Origin: Candidatus Latescibacterota bacterium | Lineage (GTDB): Bacteria; Latescibacterota; UBA2968; UBA8231 | Length of the DNA: 42,052 nt | Direction of reading: 5' to 3' | Assembly (NCBI GenBank): GCA_020852055.1 | Contig: JADZBP010000221.1 | Coordinates: 1-42,052, forward strand | Shown here: positions 32,884 through 42,052 of the stretch, in pieces | Layout of the letters: the number at the start of each line of letters is the position of its first letter | Position numbering within the stretch: position 1 is the stretch's first letter | Translations under genes and position numbers: made by a program | Notes under the pieces: generated by a model | Databases searched by the model: none | The model's input: the letters and a program-made list of their open reading frames with translations, nothing else | What the model was told of the DNA's origin: nothing

Positions 32884-35068
32884 TTCCAGCCAGCTCACCC
32901 CCGTGTTCAAAGCCAAGACCCTGGAGGATGCCCGGCAGCGGGCGCGCCAGGAGCGGGCGCTCAAATCCCTGTTCGAGCCCAACGCCATCGCGGTCATCGG
33001 CGCCAGCCGGCGCGAGGGCAGTGTCGGTCATTCGGTGTTCAAGAACCTGTTGATGAACGGCTATACCGGCACCCTGTATCCCATCAATCCCAAGAACCCC
33101 AGCATCATGGGGGTCAAGTGCCACCAGAGTGTGATGGACATCGAGGAGGCGGTGGACATGGCGGTGATCGCCATCCCTGCCGCCGGGGTCAGCGGGGTCA
33201 TCGATGAATGCGCCCGCAAGGGCATCCACAGCGCCATCGTGCTCTCGGCCGGTTTCAAGGAAGTCGGCAGCGAGGGCGCCCAGCTCGAACTGGCCCTGCG
33301 CTGCCAGGCGGAGGAAGCCGGCATCGCCCTGCTGGGCCCCAACTGCCTGGGCCTGATCAATACCGATCCGGCGCTGTCGATGAACGCCAGCTTCGCCCGC
33401 TCCATGGCCCAGCCGGGAAATATCGCTTTCATTTCCCAGTCCGGCGCCCTGTGTACCTCGATTCTCGATTATGCCCGGGCCAATCATATTGGCTTTTCTA
33501 AGTTCATCAGCTTCGGCAACAAATCCGACGTCGACGAACTCGATCTGCTCCAGTACCTGGCCGGCGATCCGCAGACCGAGGTCATCCTCATGTACATCGA
33601 GGAGCTGAGCGAGGGGCAGCGCTTCATCCATGTCGCCCGGCACATCACCGCCGAACTGGGCAAACACAACAAACCCATCCTGGCCATCAAGACCGGCCGC
33701 ACCGCCGAAGGAGCCAGCGCCGCCGCCTCCCATACCGGCTCGTTGGCCGGCACCGACGAGGTCTACGACGCCATCATGGCCCAGGCCGGGGTGTTGCGGG
33801 TGGACACGGTGCAGGAACTCTTCGGCTACGCGGTGGCCTTCGCCTCCCAGCCCATGCCCAAAGGCAACCGGGTGGCCATCGTCACCAACGCCGGCGGCCC
33901 GGGCATCATGACCACCGACGCCTGCGTGCGTCAGGGCCTGCAGTTGGCCAGGTTCTCCGAGGCTACCCAAGCGAAGATGGCCGCCTCGCTGCCCGCCGAG
34001 GCCAGCCTCAAGAACCCAGTGGATCTGATCGGCGATGCCCGCAGCGACCGCTACGCCGCCGCGCTCGAAGCGGTGATGGCCGACGAAAAAACCGACGCCG
34101 CCCTGGTGATCCTCACCCCGCAGACCATGACCGATATCGAGGAGGTGGGCCGGGTGGTGGCCCGCTTCAGCCAGTTGCGCACCAAGCCGGTGATCGCCTC
34201 CTTCATGGGCGGCCTCGACGTGGCCGCAGGGGTCGAGATCCTGCGCCAGGGCGGGGTGCCGCACTATCCCTTCCCCGAGGAAGGGGCCAGGGTGCTGCGG
34301 TCCATGTGGCAGTACAGCCAGTGGCGCGAACGGCCCCGCACCGAGGAGCGGATCTTCCCCGTCGACCGTGCCCGGGTCAACGACCTGCTTTCCGGGGCCA
34401 TGGCCACCGGCCGGTACCAACTGCCCGAAAGCGAAGCCCTCGAGGTGCTCGAGGCCTACGGCTTCCCGGTGCCCAAGCGAGGTTTGGCCCGCAGCCGCGC
34501 CGAGGTCGAGGCCGTCTGTGCGGCCGTTGGCTATCCGCTGGTGATGAAGATCGCCTCGCCCGACATCCTCCATAAGACCGATGTGGGCGGGGTGGCGGTG
34601 GGGGTGAAGGACCTGGCTGAGGCGCTGCAGAAATTCGACAGCATGACCGAGTCGGCCCGCCGCCTGCGCCCCAACGCCGACATCTGGGGCGTGGCGGTGC
34701 AGCAGCTGGCTGCCAAGGGCCGGGAGCTGATCCTGGGCGCCACCCGCGATCCCCGCTTCGGGACCCTGATCATGTTCGGGCTGGGCGGCATCTATGCCGA
34801 GGTGCTCAAGGATGTAACTTTTAGATTAGCCCCCCTGCGTCCCCTTGGCGCCCGCAACATGCTGGAGCAGATCCGCGGCCGCAAGATCCTCGAAGGGGTG
34901 CGTGGGGAAAAGCCGGCCGACATGGATGCCCTGCAGGAATGCCTGGAGCGCCTCTCCCAGCTGGTGGTCGAGTTTCCCCTCATCAAGGAGCTCGACATCA
35001 ACCCGCTGCTCGCCTACGAACACGGGGCGCTGGTGGTGGACGCTCGCATCATCCTCCAGGAGGAATAG
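32867..35068 (+). CDS. ADP-forming acetyl-CoA synthetase, fused alpha-beta subunits (733 aa)
   Basis: The order is CoA-binding domain (IAVIGASRREGSVGH), two succinyl-CoA-synthetase-like ligase domains with the phospho-His loop SHTGSLAG (His289), then an ATP-grasp domain from about residue 510 (YPLVMKIASPDILHKTDVGG, then GLGGIYAEVLKDV). It makes ATP from acyl-CoA, ADP and phosphate, or runs the reverse. AGGAGG precedes ATG, inside the end of the CDF gene. The next gene handles CoA transfer, so the pair forms an acyl-CoA energy module. Confidence 0.93.
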   Translation: MAPETDSSQLTPVFKAKTLEDARQRARQERALKSLFEPNAIAVIGASRREGSVGHSVFKNLLMNGYTGTLYPINPKNPSIMGVKCHQSVMDIEEAVDMAVIAIPAAGVSGVIDECARKGIHSAIVLSAGFKEVGSEGAQLELALRCQAEEAGIALLGPNCLGLINTDPALSMNASFARSMAQPGNIAFISQSGALCTSILDYARANHIGFSKFISFGNKSDVDELDLLQYLAGDPQTEVILMYIEELSEGQRFIHVARHITAELGKHNKPILAIKTGRTAEGASAAASHTGSLAGTDEVYDAIMAQAGVLRVDTVQELFGYAVAFASQPMPKGNRVAIVTNAGGPGIMTTDACVRQGLQLARFSEATQAKMAASLPAEASLKNPVDLIGDARSDRYAAALEAVMADEKTDAALVILTPQTMTDIEEVGRVVARFSQLRTKPVIASFMGGLDVAAGVEILRQGGVPHYPFPEEGARVLRSMWQYSQWRERPRTEERIFPVDRARVNDLLSGAMATGRYQLPESEALEVLEAYGFPVPKRGLARSRAEVEAVCAAVGYPLVMKIASPDILHKTDVGGVAVGVKDLAEALQKFDSMTESARRLRPNADIWGVAVQQLAAKGRELILGATRDPRFGTLIMFGLGGIYAEVLKDVTFRLAPLRPLGARNMLEQIRGRKILEGVRGEKPADMDALQECLERLSQLVVEFPLIKELDINPLLAYEHGALVVDARIILQEE

Positions 35069-35074
35069 AGCCCT

Positions 35075-36967
35075 ATGCGCCCTGGCGCCGACTGGCGCAA
35101 GCGGTACAGCAGCAAGCTCGTTTCTGCGGCCGAGGCGGTGAGCGGCATCCGGCGGGGACAGCGCTTGTTCATTGGTTCGGGGGCGGCCGAACCCCTGGCC
35201 CTGGTGGCGGCCCTGGCCCACCGCGGCGAGGAGTTGGCCGATAACCAGATCATCCATATCCGCAGCCTCGGCGTGGCCCCCTACGCCGAGCCGCACCTTT
35301 CCGACCGCTTTCGCTACAATACCTTCTTCATCGGCGACAGCGTGCGGGAAGCGGTGGCCACCGGCCTGGCCGATTACACCCCCATCTTCCTCTCCGAGGC
35401 GCCCCGGCTCTTCCGCCAGGGCAAGGCCCCGGTCGATGTGGCGCTCATCCAGGTGACCCCGCCGGACCATGCCGGCTTCTGCAGCTACGGGGTATCGGTC
35501 GATATCGTCAAATCCGCCGCCGAGAGCGCCACCACGGTGGTGGCGGAGATCAATCCGCTCATGCCCCGCACCCTGGGGGACTCCTTCATCCACACCGACC
35601 GCATCCACCTGATGGTCGAGAACGAGATGGCCATCCCGGAGTTGACCCTCTCGCCTCCCGACGAGGTGGCCCTGCGCCTGGGCCGCCATATCGCCGAACT
35701 GGTGGAGGATGGGGCGACCTTGCAGATCGGCATCGGCACCATCCCCGATTCGGTGCTCTTGGAGCTGACCAACCACCGCGACCTGGGGGTGCATACCGAG
35801 ATGCTCTCGGACGGGGTGATCCAGCTGATCGAGAAGGGGGTGATCACCGGGGCGCGCAAGACCCTGCACCGGGGCAAGGTGGTGACCAGCTTCGCCCTGG
35901 GCACCCGCCGGCTCTACGAGTTCATCGACGACAACCCGATGTTCGAGTTCTATCCCAACGAGTACTCGAACGATCCCTTTGTCATCGCCCAGAACCGCAC
36001 CATGGTGGCCATCAACGCCGCCCTCGAGGTGGACCTGACCGGCCAGGTCTGCGCCGACTCGCTGGGGACCTACTTCTACAGCGGCATCGGCGGCCAGGTG
36101 GACTTCATCCGCGGGGCGGCCCGGTCCGAGCGGGGTCGCCCCATCATCGCCCTGCCCTCCACGGCTTTTGTCGACGGCCAGCGGGTCTCGCGCATCGTCG
36201 CCATGCTCAAACCCGGAGCCGGGGTGGTCACCTCGCGGGGCGACGTGCACTACGTGGTCACCGAGTACGGGGCGGTGGACTTACACGGCAAGAGCATCCG
36301 CGACCGGGCCCTGGCCCTCATCCACATCGCCCACCCCGATTTCCGCGAAGAGCTGATGCGGGTGGCCCGCCAGCGCAAGCTGGTCTACGCCGACCAGGTG
36401 GTGGCGCCAGACGTGGGGCTGCCCGAGTTGGAGGAGTTGGAGAGCGATTTCCTGTCCCACAGCGGGGTGCCGGTGCACTTCCGGCCCATCGAGCCCACCG
36501 ACGAGCCCCTGCTCCAGGAGCTTTTCTACCGCTCCTCCGAGAAGACCATCTACCTGCGTTTTTTCTCCCACCTCAAGGCCATGCCCCACCGCCGGGCGCA
36601 GCAGTTCGTCGCCATCGACTACCAGAGCCACCTGGCGCTGGTGGGCACGGTGGCAGAGGGGGAAAGGCAGGTGATCATCGCGGTGGGCCGCTACCATCTC
36701 GACCCGGCCACCAACTGGGCCGATTGCGCCTTCATGGTGCGGGACGACTGGCAGGACAAGGGGGTGGGGCGCTACCTGCTGGGCCGGCTCATCGAGATCG
36801 CCCGCAACCGGGGCATCGAGGGCATGAGCGCCGATGTGCTGGTGGAAAACACCCGCATGATGCACGTCTTCCACCTCTGCGCCCCCGGCCCCATCCAGAG
36901 CCGCTTCGAGGAAGGGGCGTACCACATCTCCTTCTCACTGGAACCCGGCGAACACCATCATTCCTGA
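35075..36967 (+). CDS. acetyl-CoA hydrolase/CoA-transferase fused to a GNAT acetyltransferase (630 aa)
   Basis: Residues 1-450 match the acetyl-CoA hydrolase/4-hydroxybutyrate CoA-transferase family, with LQIGIGTIPD and catalytic-Glu motif HTEMLSDG (Glu242). Residues about 470-625 form a GNAT fold with VPVHFRPIEPTDEPLLQELF and the acetyl-CoA loop DDWQDKGVGRYLLGRLI. The GNAT part may acetylate a lysine on a partner such as the adjacent synthetase, as Pat does in enterics. It starts 6 bp after the synthetase stop. Confidence 0.88.
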   Translation: MRPGADWRKRYSSKLVSAAEAVSGIRRGQRLFIGSGAAEPLALVAALAHRGEELADNQIIHIRSLGVAPYAEPHLSDRFRYNTFFIGDSVREAVATGLADYTPIFLSEAPRLFRQGKAPVDVALIQVTPPDHAGFCSYGVSVDIVKSAAESATTVVAEINPLMPRTLGDSFIHTDRIHLMVENEMAIPELTLSPPDEVALRLGRHIAELVEDGATLQIGIGTIPDSVLLELTNHRDLGVHTEMLSDGVIQLIEKGVITGARKTLHRGKVVTSFALGTRRLYEFIDDNPMFEFYPNEYSNDPFVIAQNRTMVAINAALEVDLTGQVCADSLGTYFYSGIGGQVDFIRGAARSERGRPIIALPSTAFVDGQRVSRIVAMLKPGAGVVTSRGDVHYVVTEYGAVDLHGKSIRDRALALIHIAHPDFREELMRVARQRKLVYADQVVAPDVGLPELEELESDFLSHSGVPVHFRPIEPTDEPLLQELFYRSSEKTIYLRFFSHLKAMPHRRAQQFVAIDYQSHLALVGTVAEGERQVIIAVGRYHLDPATNWADCAFMVRDDWQDKGVGRYLLGRLIEIARNRGIEGMSADVLVENTRMMHVFHLCAPGPIQSRFEEGAYHISFSLEPGEHHHS

Positions 36968-37057
36968 CGCCCGGTGCAGTTGGTAGGATGGGGTGGGGGG
37001 GAGCGGACTCCTGGCCCGGACCCTCGGGCGCAGCGATGGCGGGGAAGCGGGGCAGCA

Positions 37058-37079
37058 GAGAGGGCCGCCCGGCCCTCTC
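37058..37079. terminator. GC hairpin between convergent genes (weak terminator call)
   Basis: GAGAGGGCCG and CGGCCCTCTC form a 10-bp perfect inverted repeat with a two-base loop in the gap between the CoA-transferase and response-regulator genes. No T-run follows, so termination would need Rho or the structure alone. Confidence 0.4.
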
Positions 37080-37086
37080 CCCGGGG

Positions 37087-38490
37087 CTACTCCTCCCGCA
37101 CCAGCTGCGAGGCGTGCAGATGGTACTTGGCCAGCAGGCGGTGCAGGGAGCGGCGGTCGATGCCGCTGTGTTCGGCGGCGCGCGACACGTTGCCGTGGTA
37201 CTTCTGCAGCACATCCTCGATATAGCGCCGCTCGAAGTCCTCAATGAGCTGGTCCTTGGCTTCTTTGAAGGGCAGGCTCAATAGGAAGGTCTGCGGGGTC
37301 TGGAAATTGTTCTCGGCCGGGCGGATCTGGGGCGGCAGGTCCTCGGGTTGCACCGCCTCGCCGGAGGCCAGGATCACCGCCCGTTCCAGCACGTGCTCCA
37401 GCTCGCGGATATTGCCCTTCCATTCCCCCTTGAGCAAGAGCTCCATCGCCTGCGGCGAGATGGCGTTCACCGGCTTCTGGTGCTGGCGGGCGTAGTGCTG
37501 GAGGAAATGGTTGGCCAGCAGCGGAATGTCATCGCGGCGGTCCCGCAGCGGGGGGATCTGGATGGTGAAGGTGTTGATGCGGTAGTACAGATCCTCGCGG
37601 AAGTGGTTGGCCTCGACTTGCTCTTCCAAAGGCTGGTTGGTGGCGCAGATCAGGCGCAGGTCCACTTCGCGCTCCTGGTTGCTGCCCAGGCGGCGGACCT
37701 TGCCGTCCTCCAGCACCCGCAGGAACTTGACCTCCAGGGGCATGGGCAGCTCGCTGATCTCGTCCATGAAGAAGGTGCCCCCGTCCGCGGTTTCCAGCAG
37801 GCCCGGTTTGGCGTGCGCCGCCCCGGTGAACGCCCCCCGCTCGTAGCCGAAGATCTCGCTTTCCACCAGGTGCTCGGGCAGGGCGCCGCAATTGATGGGC
37901 ACAAAGGCGTGGGAGCCGCGGCTGCTGTTGGCGTGGATACTGCGGGCGATCAATTCCTTGCCGGTGCCGCTGGCCCCGCAGACCAGCACATTGACGTTGG
38001 TGTCGGAGATCTTCTTGATCAGCTCGAAGATCTGCACCATGCCCTGGCTCTTGCCAATGATGTTCTCGAAGCTGTACCGGCGGGTCAGTTGCTCCTTGAG
38101 GGTGCGGTTTTCCTCCCTGAGGGTGCGCGCGGCCAGCACCTTTTCCACCACGATGGCCAGGTGGTCGGCCGTGAAGGGCTTGGGCAGGAAGTCAGCGGCG
38201 CCCAGGCGCATGGCCGCCACCGCGTCCTCGATGGTGCTGTAAGCGGTCATGATCACCACCTGGATCTCCGGGTGGTGCCCCTTGATCTGCTGCAGCAACT
38301 CCATGCCGTCCATGCCCGGCATCTTCAGATCCGTGAGCACCAGGTGGGGTTCCTCGACCTGCAGGTACTCGAGGGCGTCGCGGCCGTTGCTGACCACCGC
38401 GCTCTGATAGCCCTTGCTGTTGAAGAGCCGCTGGCAGCTGACCGCCAGGTCGGTCTCGTCGTCGACGATGAGAATGTGGGCGCGTGCCAT
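37087..38490 (-). CDS. NtrC-family sigma54-dependent response regulator (467 aa)
   Basis: The receiver domain (residues 1-120) has the phospho-Asp in VLTDLKMPGMDG. The AAA+ domain has Walker A GASGTGKE, the sigma54-contacting GAFTGA loop (YERGAFTGAA), and Walker B FFMDEI. A Fis-type helix-turn-helix closes the protein (NVSRAAEHSGIDRRSLHRLL). ATG at 38490 is preferred over a GTG 18 bases upstream that overlaps the kinase end and lacks a ribosome site. It is paired with the next kinase. It is the only sigma54 activator in the window and is the natural candidate to act on the three -24/-12 promoters seen here. Confidence 0.95.
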   Translation of the reverse strand: MARAHILIVDDETDLAVSCQRLFNSKGYQSAVVSNGRDALEYLQVEEPHLVLTDLKMPGMDGMELLQQIKGHHPEIQVVIMTAYSTIEDAVAAMRLGAADFLPKPFTADHLAIVVEKVLAARTLREENRTLKEQLTRRYSFENIIGKSQGMVQIFELIKKISDTNVNVLVCGASGTGKELIARSIHANSSRGSHAFVPINCGALPEHLVESEIFGYERGAFTGAAHAKPGLLETADGGTFFMDEISELPMPLEVKFLRVLEDGKVRRLGSNQEREVDLRLICATNQPLEEQVEANHFREDLYYRINTFTIQIPPLRDRRDDIPLLANHFLQHYARQHQKPVNAISPQAMELLLKGEWKGNIRELEHVLERAVILASGEAVQPEDLPPQIRPAENNFQTPQTFLLSLPFKEAKDQLIEDFERRYIEDVLQKYHGNVSRAAEHSGIDRRSLHRLLAKYHLHASQLVREE

Positions 38491-38511
38491 AAGGTTTTCT
38501 CTTTTCACTGG

Positions 38512-39621
38512 TCAGGGAGCCGGGAGGGCTGGCAGACAGATGGTGAAGCGGCTGCCCTTGCCCGGTTCGCTTTCGACTTCGATGGTGCCGCCGTGCTCCT
38601 GGACGATCCCGTAGCTGATCGACAACCCCAGACCGGTGCCCTGGCCCACCTCTTTGGTGGTGAAGAAGGGATCGAAGAGCCGGGGCAGGTAGTCGGTCGG
38701 GATGCCGCTGCCGGTATCCGCCACCGCCAGGGTCACCCCCGGTGGGTTGCCTGCCTTGGCGCCTGGCCGGGTGGCAAAGGTCAGGGTGCCGCCTCCGGGC
38801 ATGGCATCCAGGCCATTGTTGACCAGGTTGACCAGCACCTGCTCCAACTGGGCGCCGTCGGCTGCCACGCGGGGCAATTCCTGCAGGTCGAGGATCACCT
38901 TCACCCCCCGGTTGCGGGCCGGCTCCTCGATCAGGGCCACGGCGCGCCGCACCACGGTGTTCAGGTCGGTGGGGCGCAACTCGGTGGGCATCTGGCGGGC
39001 GAACTTCACCAGCGCCGAGACCACCGAGTGGATCTTTTCGACCTGTCGCTGGATCACCTGTACGTCCTCTCGGGCCTCGCCCGAGAGGCGGTGCTGCTCG
39101 ACTTCCTGAGCCAGCCGGCTGGCCCGCATGAGGATGATGCCGGCCGGGTTGTTGATCTGGTGGGCCACGCCGCCGGCCAGTTCTCCCACCGAGGCCAGTT
39201 TGGTGGCCTGCAGCAACTGCCGCTGGGAGTGTTTCAATTCCCGGGTCCGCTCCTCCACCTTTTGCTCCAGGGTGTCCTGGTACGACTGGAGCGAGGTGGC
39301 CATCTGGTTGAAGGTGCCCGCCAACTCGCCGATTTCGTCCCGCGTCTGGAACTGGATACGCTCCTCCAGCCGCCCCTCACCCAGGTCATGGGCCATCTGG
39401 GTGAGTTCCCCCAAAGGCCGGGTGAGCCGACGGACGGCGAAGTAGACGGCGTACGAAGTGCTGAGGATGGTCCAGATACCCACCGCCAGAAAGGCGGCGG
39501 GCAGATTGTCCTCCGGGGCGGAACGGGCGCTGATCTTGTCCCATAACAGCCACAGGTCCAAGAGCAGATTCACCACCAAGAGCAGGACAGTGACCAGGGT
39601 TATCTTGGGGCCGAGGCGCAC
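38512..39621 (-). CDS. membrane sensor histidine kinase, NtrB-like partner (369 aa)
   Basis: Two N-terminal membrane helices flank a short periplasmic loop of about 15 residues, followed by a HAMP domain (LTRPLGELTQMAHDLGEG), a coiled coil, the H-box GGVAHQINNPAG, and the ATPase boxes NLVNNGLDAMPGGG, DTGSGIP and GTGLGLSI. The small sensor loop suggests it senses membrane state or a partner instead of a large ligand. Start is GTG at 39621 with AGGAAAG upstream. The stop is 21 bp before the regulator ATG. Confidence 0.92.
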   Translation of the reverse strand: MRLGPKITLVTVLLLVVNLLLDLWLLWDKISARSAPEDNLPAAFLAVGIWTILSTSYAVYFAVRRLTRPLGELTQMAHDLGEGRLEERIQFQTRDEIGELAGTFNQMATSLQSYQDTLEQKVEERTRELKHSQRQLLQATKLASVGELAGGVAHQINNPAGIILMRASRLAQEVEQHRLSGEAREDVQVIQRQVEKIHSVVSALVKFARQMPTELRPTDLNTVVRRAVALIEEPARNRGVKVILDLQELPRVAADGAQLEQVLVNLVNNGLDAMPGGGTLTFATRPGAKAGNPPGVTLAVADTGSGIPTDYLPRLFDPFFTTKEVGQGTGLGLSISYGIVQEHGGTIEVESEPGKGSRFTICLPALPAP

Positions 39622-39860
39622 GGCGTCTTTCCTGGGGTTTTCTATACACGGAATGGAGGCCTGGCAACAGAATGGTCAAGAAGCCAGAAAAGCAATCTCT
39701 ATGCCGAAGCTAGGAAAGGTGCCTGTGGGCAGCGCTATGCCCGGCAGGTTGACAAATTTGACCAGGGGAGGGGCAATGCGGCCAGGCTTTGGGGCAGGTG
39801 TGTCCCAGTGATGGCGCGGGCATGGGACGGGAGTGTCCCGATTTGCAGGCCACCGCCGGG

Positions 39861-41471
<1,611 letters not shown>

Positions 41472-41536
41472 CGGCAGTGTGACAGGGGTGTCCCGGAGAA
41501 GATGGGCATCGCCTCCGTCTCTGTCAACCAAGTACA

Positions 41537-41564
41537 TTGACAGGGGCAGGGCCGGCCCTAGATT
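41537..41564 (+). promoter_or_regulatory. sigma70 promoter of the ispH-like gene
   Basis: TTGACA (41537-41542) and TAGATT (41559-41564) are separated by 16 bp. The leader to ATG at 41596 is short and contains AGGAG. Confidence 0.65.
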
Positions 41565-41595
41565 CTCCGGTGCTCAGCCTATCCCAGGAGATGGC

Positions 41596-42052
41596 ATGGC
41601 TTTCTCGCAGTTCGACCGGGTACCCAACCACTACGCCGGCAACCTGATCCAGCGCATCAAGGATTTTCGTCTCGAGGAAGGCAAGCGTTCCCTGGCCCCC
41701 ACCCGCCTGCCCATCGGCGGCCTGGAGATCCTCATCCCCCGGCATTTCGGCTTCTGTTTCGGCGTCGAGCGGGCCATCCACATGGCCTTCGCCGCCCTCG
41801 ACGATCACCCTGCCCGCCGCATCCACCTGGTCAGCGAGATCATCCACAACCCCCTGGTCAACCGGGACCTGCAGGAGCGGGGCATCCGCTTCCTCTTTGA
41901 CGAAAAAGGTCAACGGCAGATCGCCGAAGAGCAGTTGGGGGAGGGCGACGTGGTGTTGATCCCCGCCTTCGGCACCACCCTCGAAATCGAATCCTCCCTG
42001 CAGCGCAGTGGCATCGACACCGGGGCGACCCATTTCCGCGAACACTACGACA
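41596..42052 (+). CDS. ispH: 4-hydroxy-3-methylbut-2-enyl diphosphate reductase, cyanobacterial/plant-like (partial, N-terminal)
   Basis: The last step of the MEP isoprenoid pathway. Visible are the first cluster Cys (RHFGFCFGVERAIHM) and the conserved His region (SEIIHNPLVNRDLQERG). The next motif reads LIPAFGTTLEIE, as in cyanobacterial and plastid enzymes, instead of the SAHG form of E. coli. A 40-residue N-terminal extension is present, also typical of that group. The gene runs off the right edge. Confidence 0.9.
   Translation, partial: MAFSQFDRVPNHYAGNLIQRIKDFRLEEGKRSLAPTRLPIGGLEILIPRHFGFCFGVERAIHMAFAALDDHPARRIHLVSEIIHNPLVNRDLQERGIRFLFDEKGQRQIAEEQLGEGDVVLIPAFGTTLEIESSLQRSGIDTGATHFREHYD

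Noticed and set aside
39640-39690. TGGCAACAGAATGGTC as a sigma54 promoter on the plus strand
   Set aside because: The -24 half fits but the -12 half lacks GC at the required distance, and no plus-strand gene follows.
39622-39860. Intergenic stretch between the two kinase genes searched for a small gene or RNA
   Set aside because: Only short shadow frames and a weak GGGAC/GTCCC hairpin were found; no ribosome site, promoter or terminator was convincing.

Overview
The window is high-GC DNA from an uncultured, Gram-negative, anaerobic-leaning bacterium. It encodes outer-membrane barrels, a lipoprotein and several secreted proteins with FlgD-like Ig tails of the kind common in FCB-group lineages (Latescibacterota, Krumholzibacteriota and relatives). 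It also encodes corrinoid/tetrahydrofolate methyl chemistry, an ADP-forming acetyl-CoA synthetase and bacterial microcompartment (BMC) redox proteins. The phylum is an inference from gene content only.

Layout. (1) 1-180: the 3' end of a probable parvulin-type isomerase, then a bidirectional terminator. (2) 11209-253, minus strand: a surface-protein operon made of a CBM9-like secreted protein, an attenuator, a lipoprotein, three discoidin/FlgD-Ig proteins that all end in VVY, and an outer-membrane protein with acidic Asp/Asn repeats. A good sigma70 promoter (11348-11320) carries a dyad in its spacer. (3) 15085-11400, minus strand: an OFA-type MFS transporter, a DcaP-like porin and glutamate dehydrogenase, tightly coupled. 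(4) 15215-26379, plus strand: the central feature, a methyl-transfer cluster. It has three UroD-superfamily methyltransferases, one corrinoid protein, a DUF1638 protein, a RamA/RACo-type reductive activator, a single 838-residue polypeptide that joins a pterin-binding methyltransferase, a MetF-type reductase and a Cys-rich MetV-like domain, and formate-THF ligase. Together these can take a methyl group from an unknown methylated donor via corrinoid and THF towards formate, with ATP formed at the last step. FolD is not in the window. Two consensus -24/-12 (sigma54) promoters drive the cluster, and a 10-bp dyad sits at enhancer distance from the second.

(5) 26642-28159: a soluble Aer-like PAS redox sensor with a degenerate chemoreceptor hairpin. 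(6) 31294-28190, minus strand: a group-2 sigma70 factor, a 33-residue single-span membrane peptide, an intrinsic terminator, then PduT-like and PduS-like BMC electron-transfer genes with no shell genes nearby. (7) 31300-31860: a mostly non-coding interval with a multi-hairpin element and a compact minus-strand transcription unit (sigma54 promoter, 32-codon ORF, strong terminator). (8) 31954-36967, plus strand: a CDF metal transporter with unusual metal-site residues, fused ADP-forming acetyl-CoA synthetase, and a CoA-transferase fused to a GNAT acetyltransferase. (9) 41471-37087, minus strand: an NtrC-type sigma54 activator with its kinase, and a PAS hybrid kinase. (10) 41596-end: the start of a cyanobacterial/plant-like IspH.

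The parts suggest one working model. Small carboxylated or methoxylated substrates enter through the DcaP-like porin and OFA transporter and are demethylated by the corrinoid system, and acetyl-CoA-level energy is conserved by the ADP-forming synthetase. Sigma54 activation, possibly through the NtrC-type regulator, switches on the demethylation cluster. The substrate is unknown.
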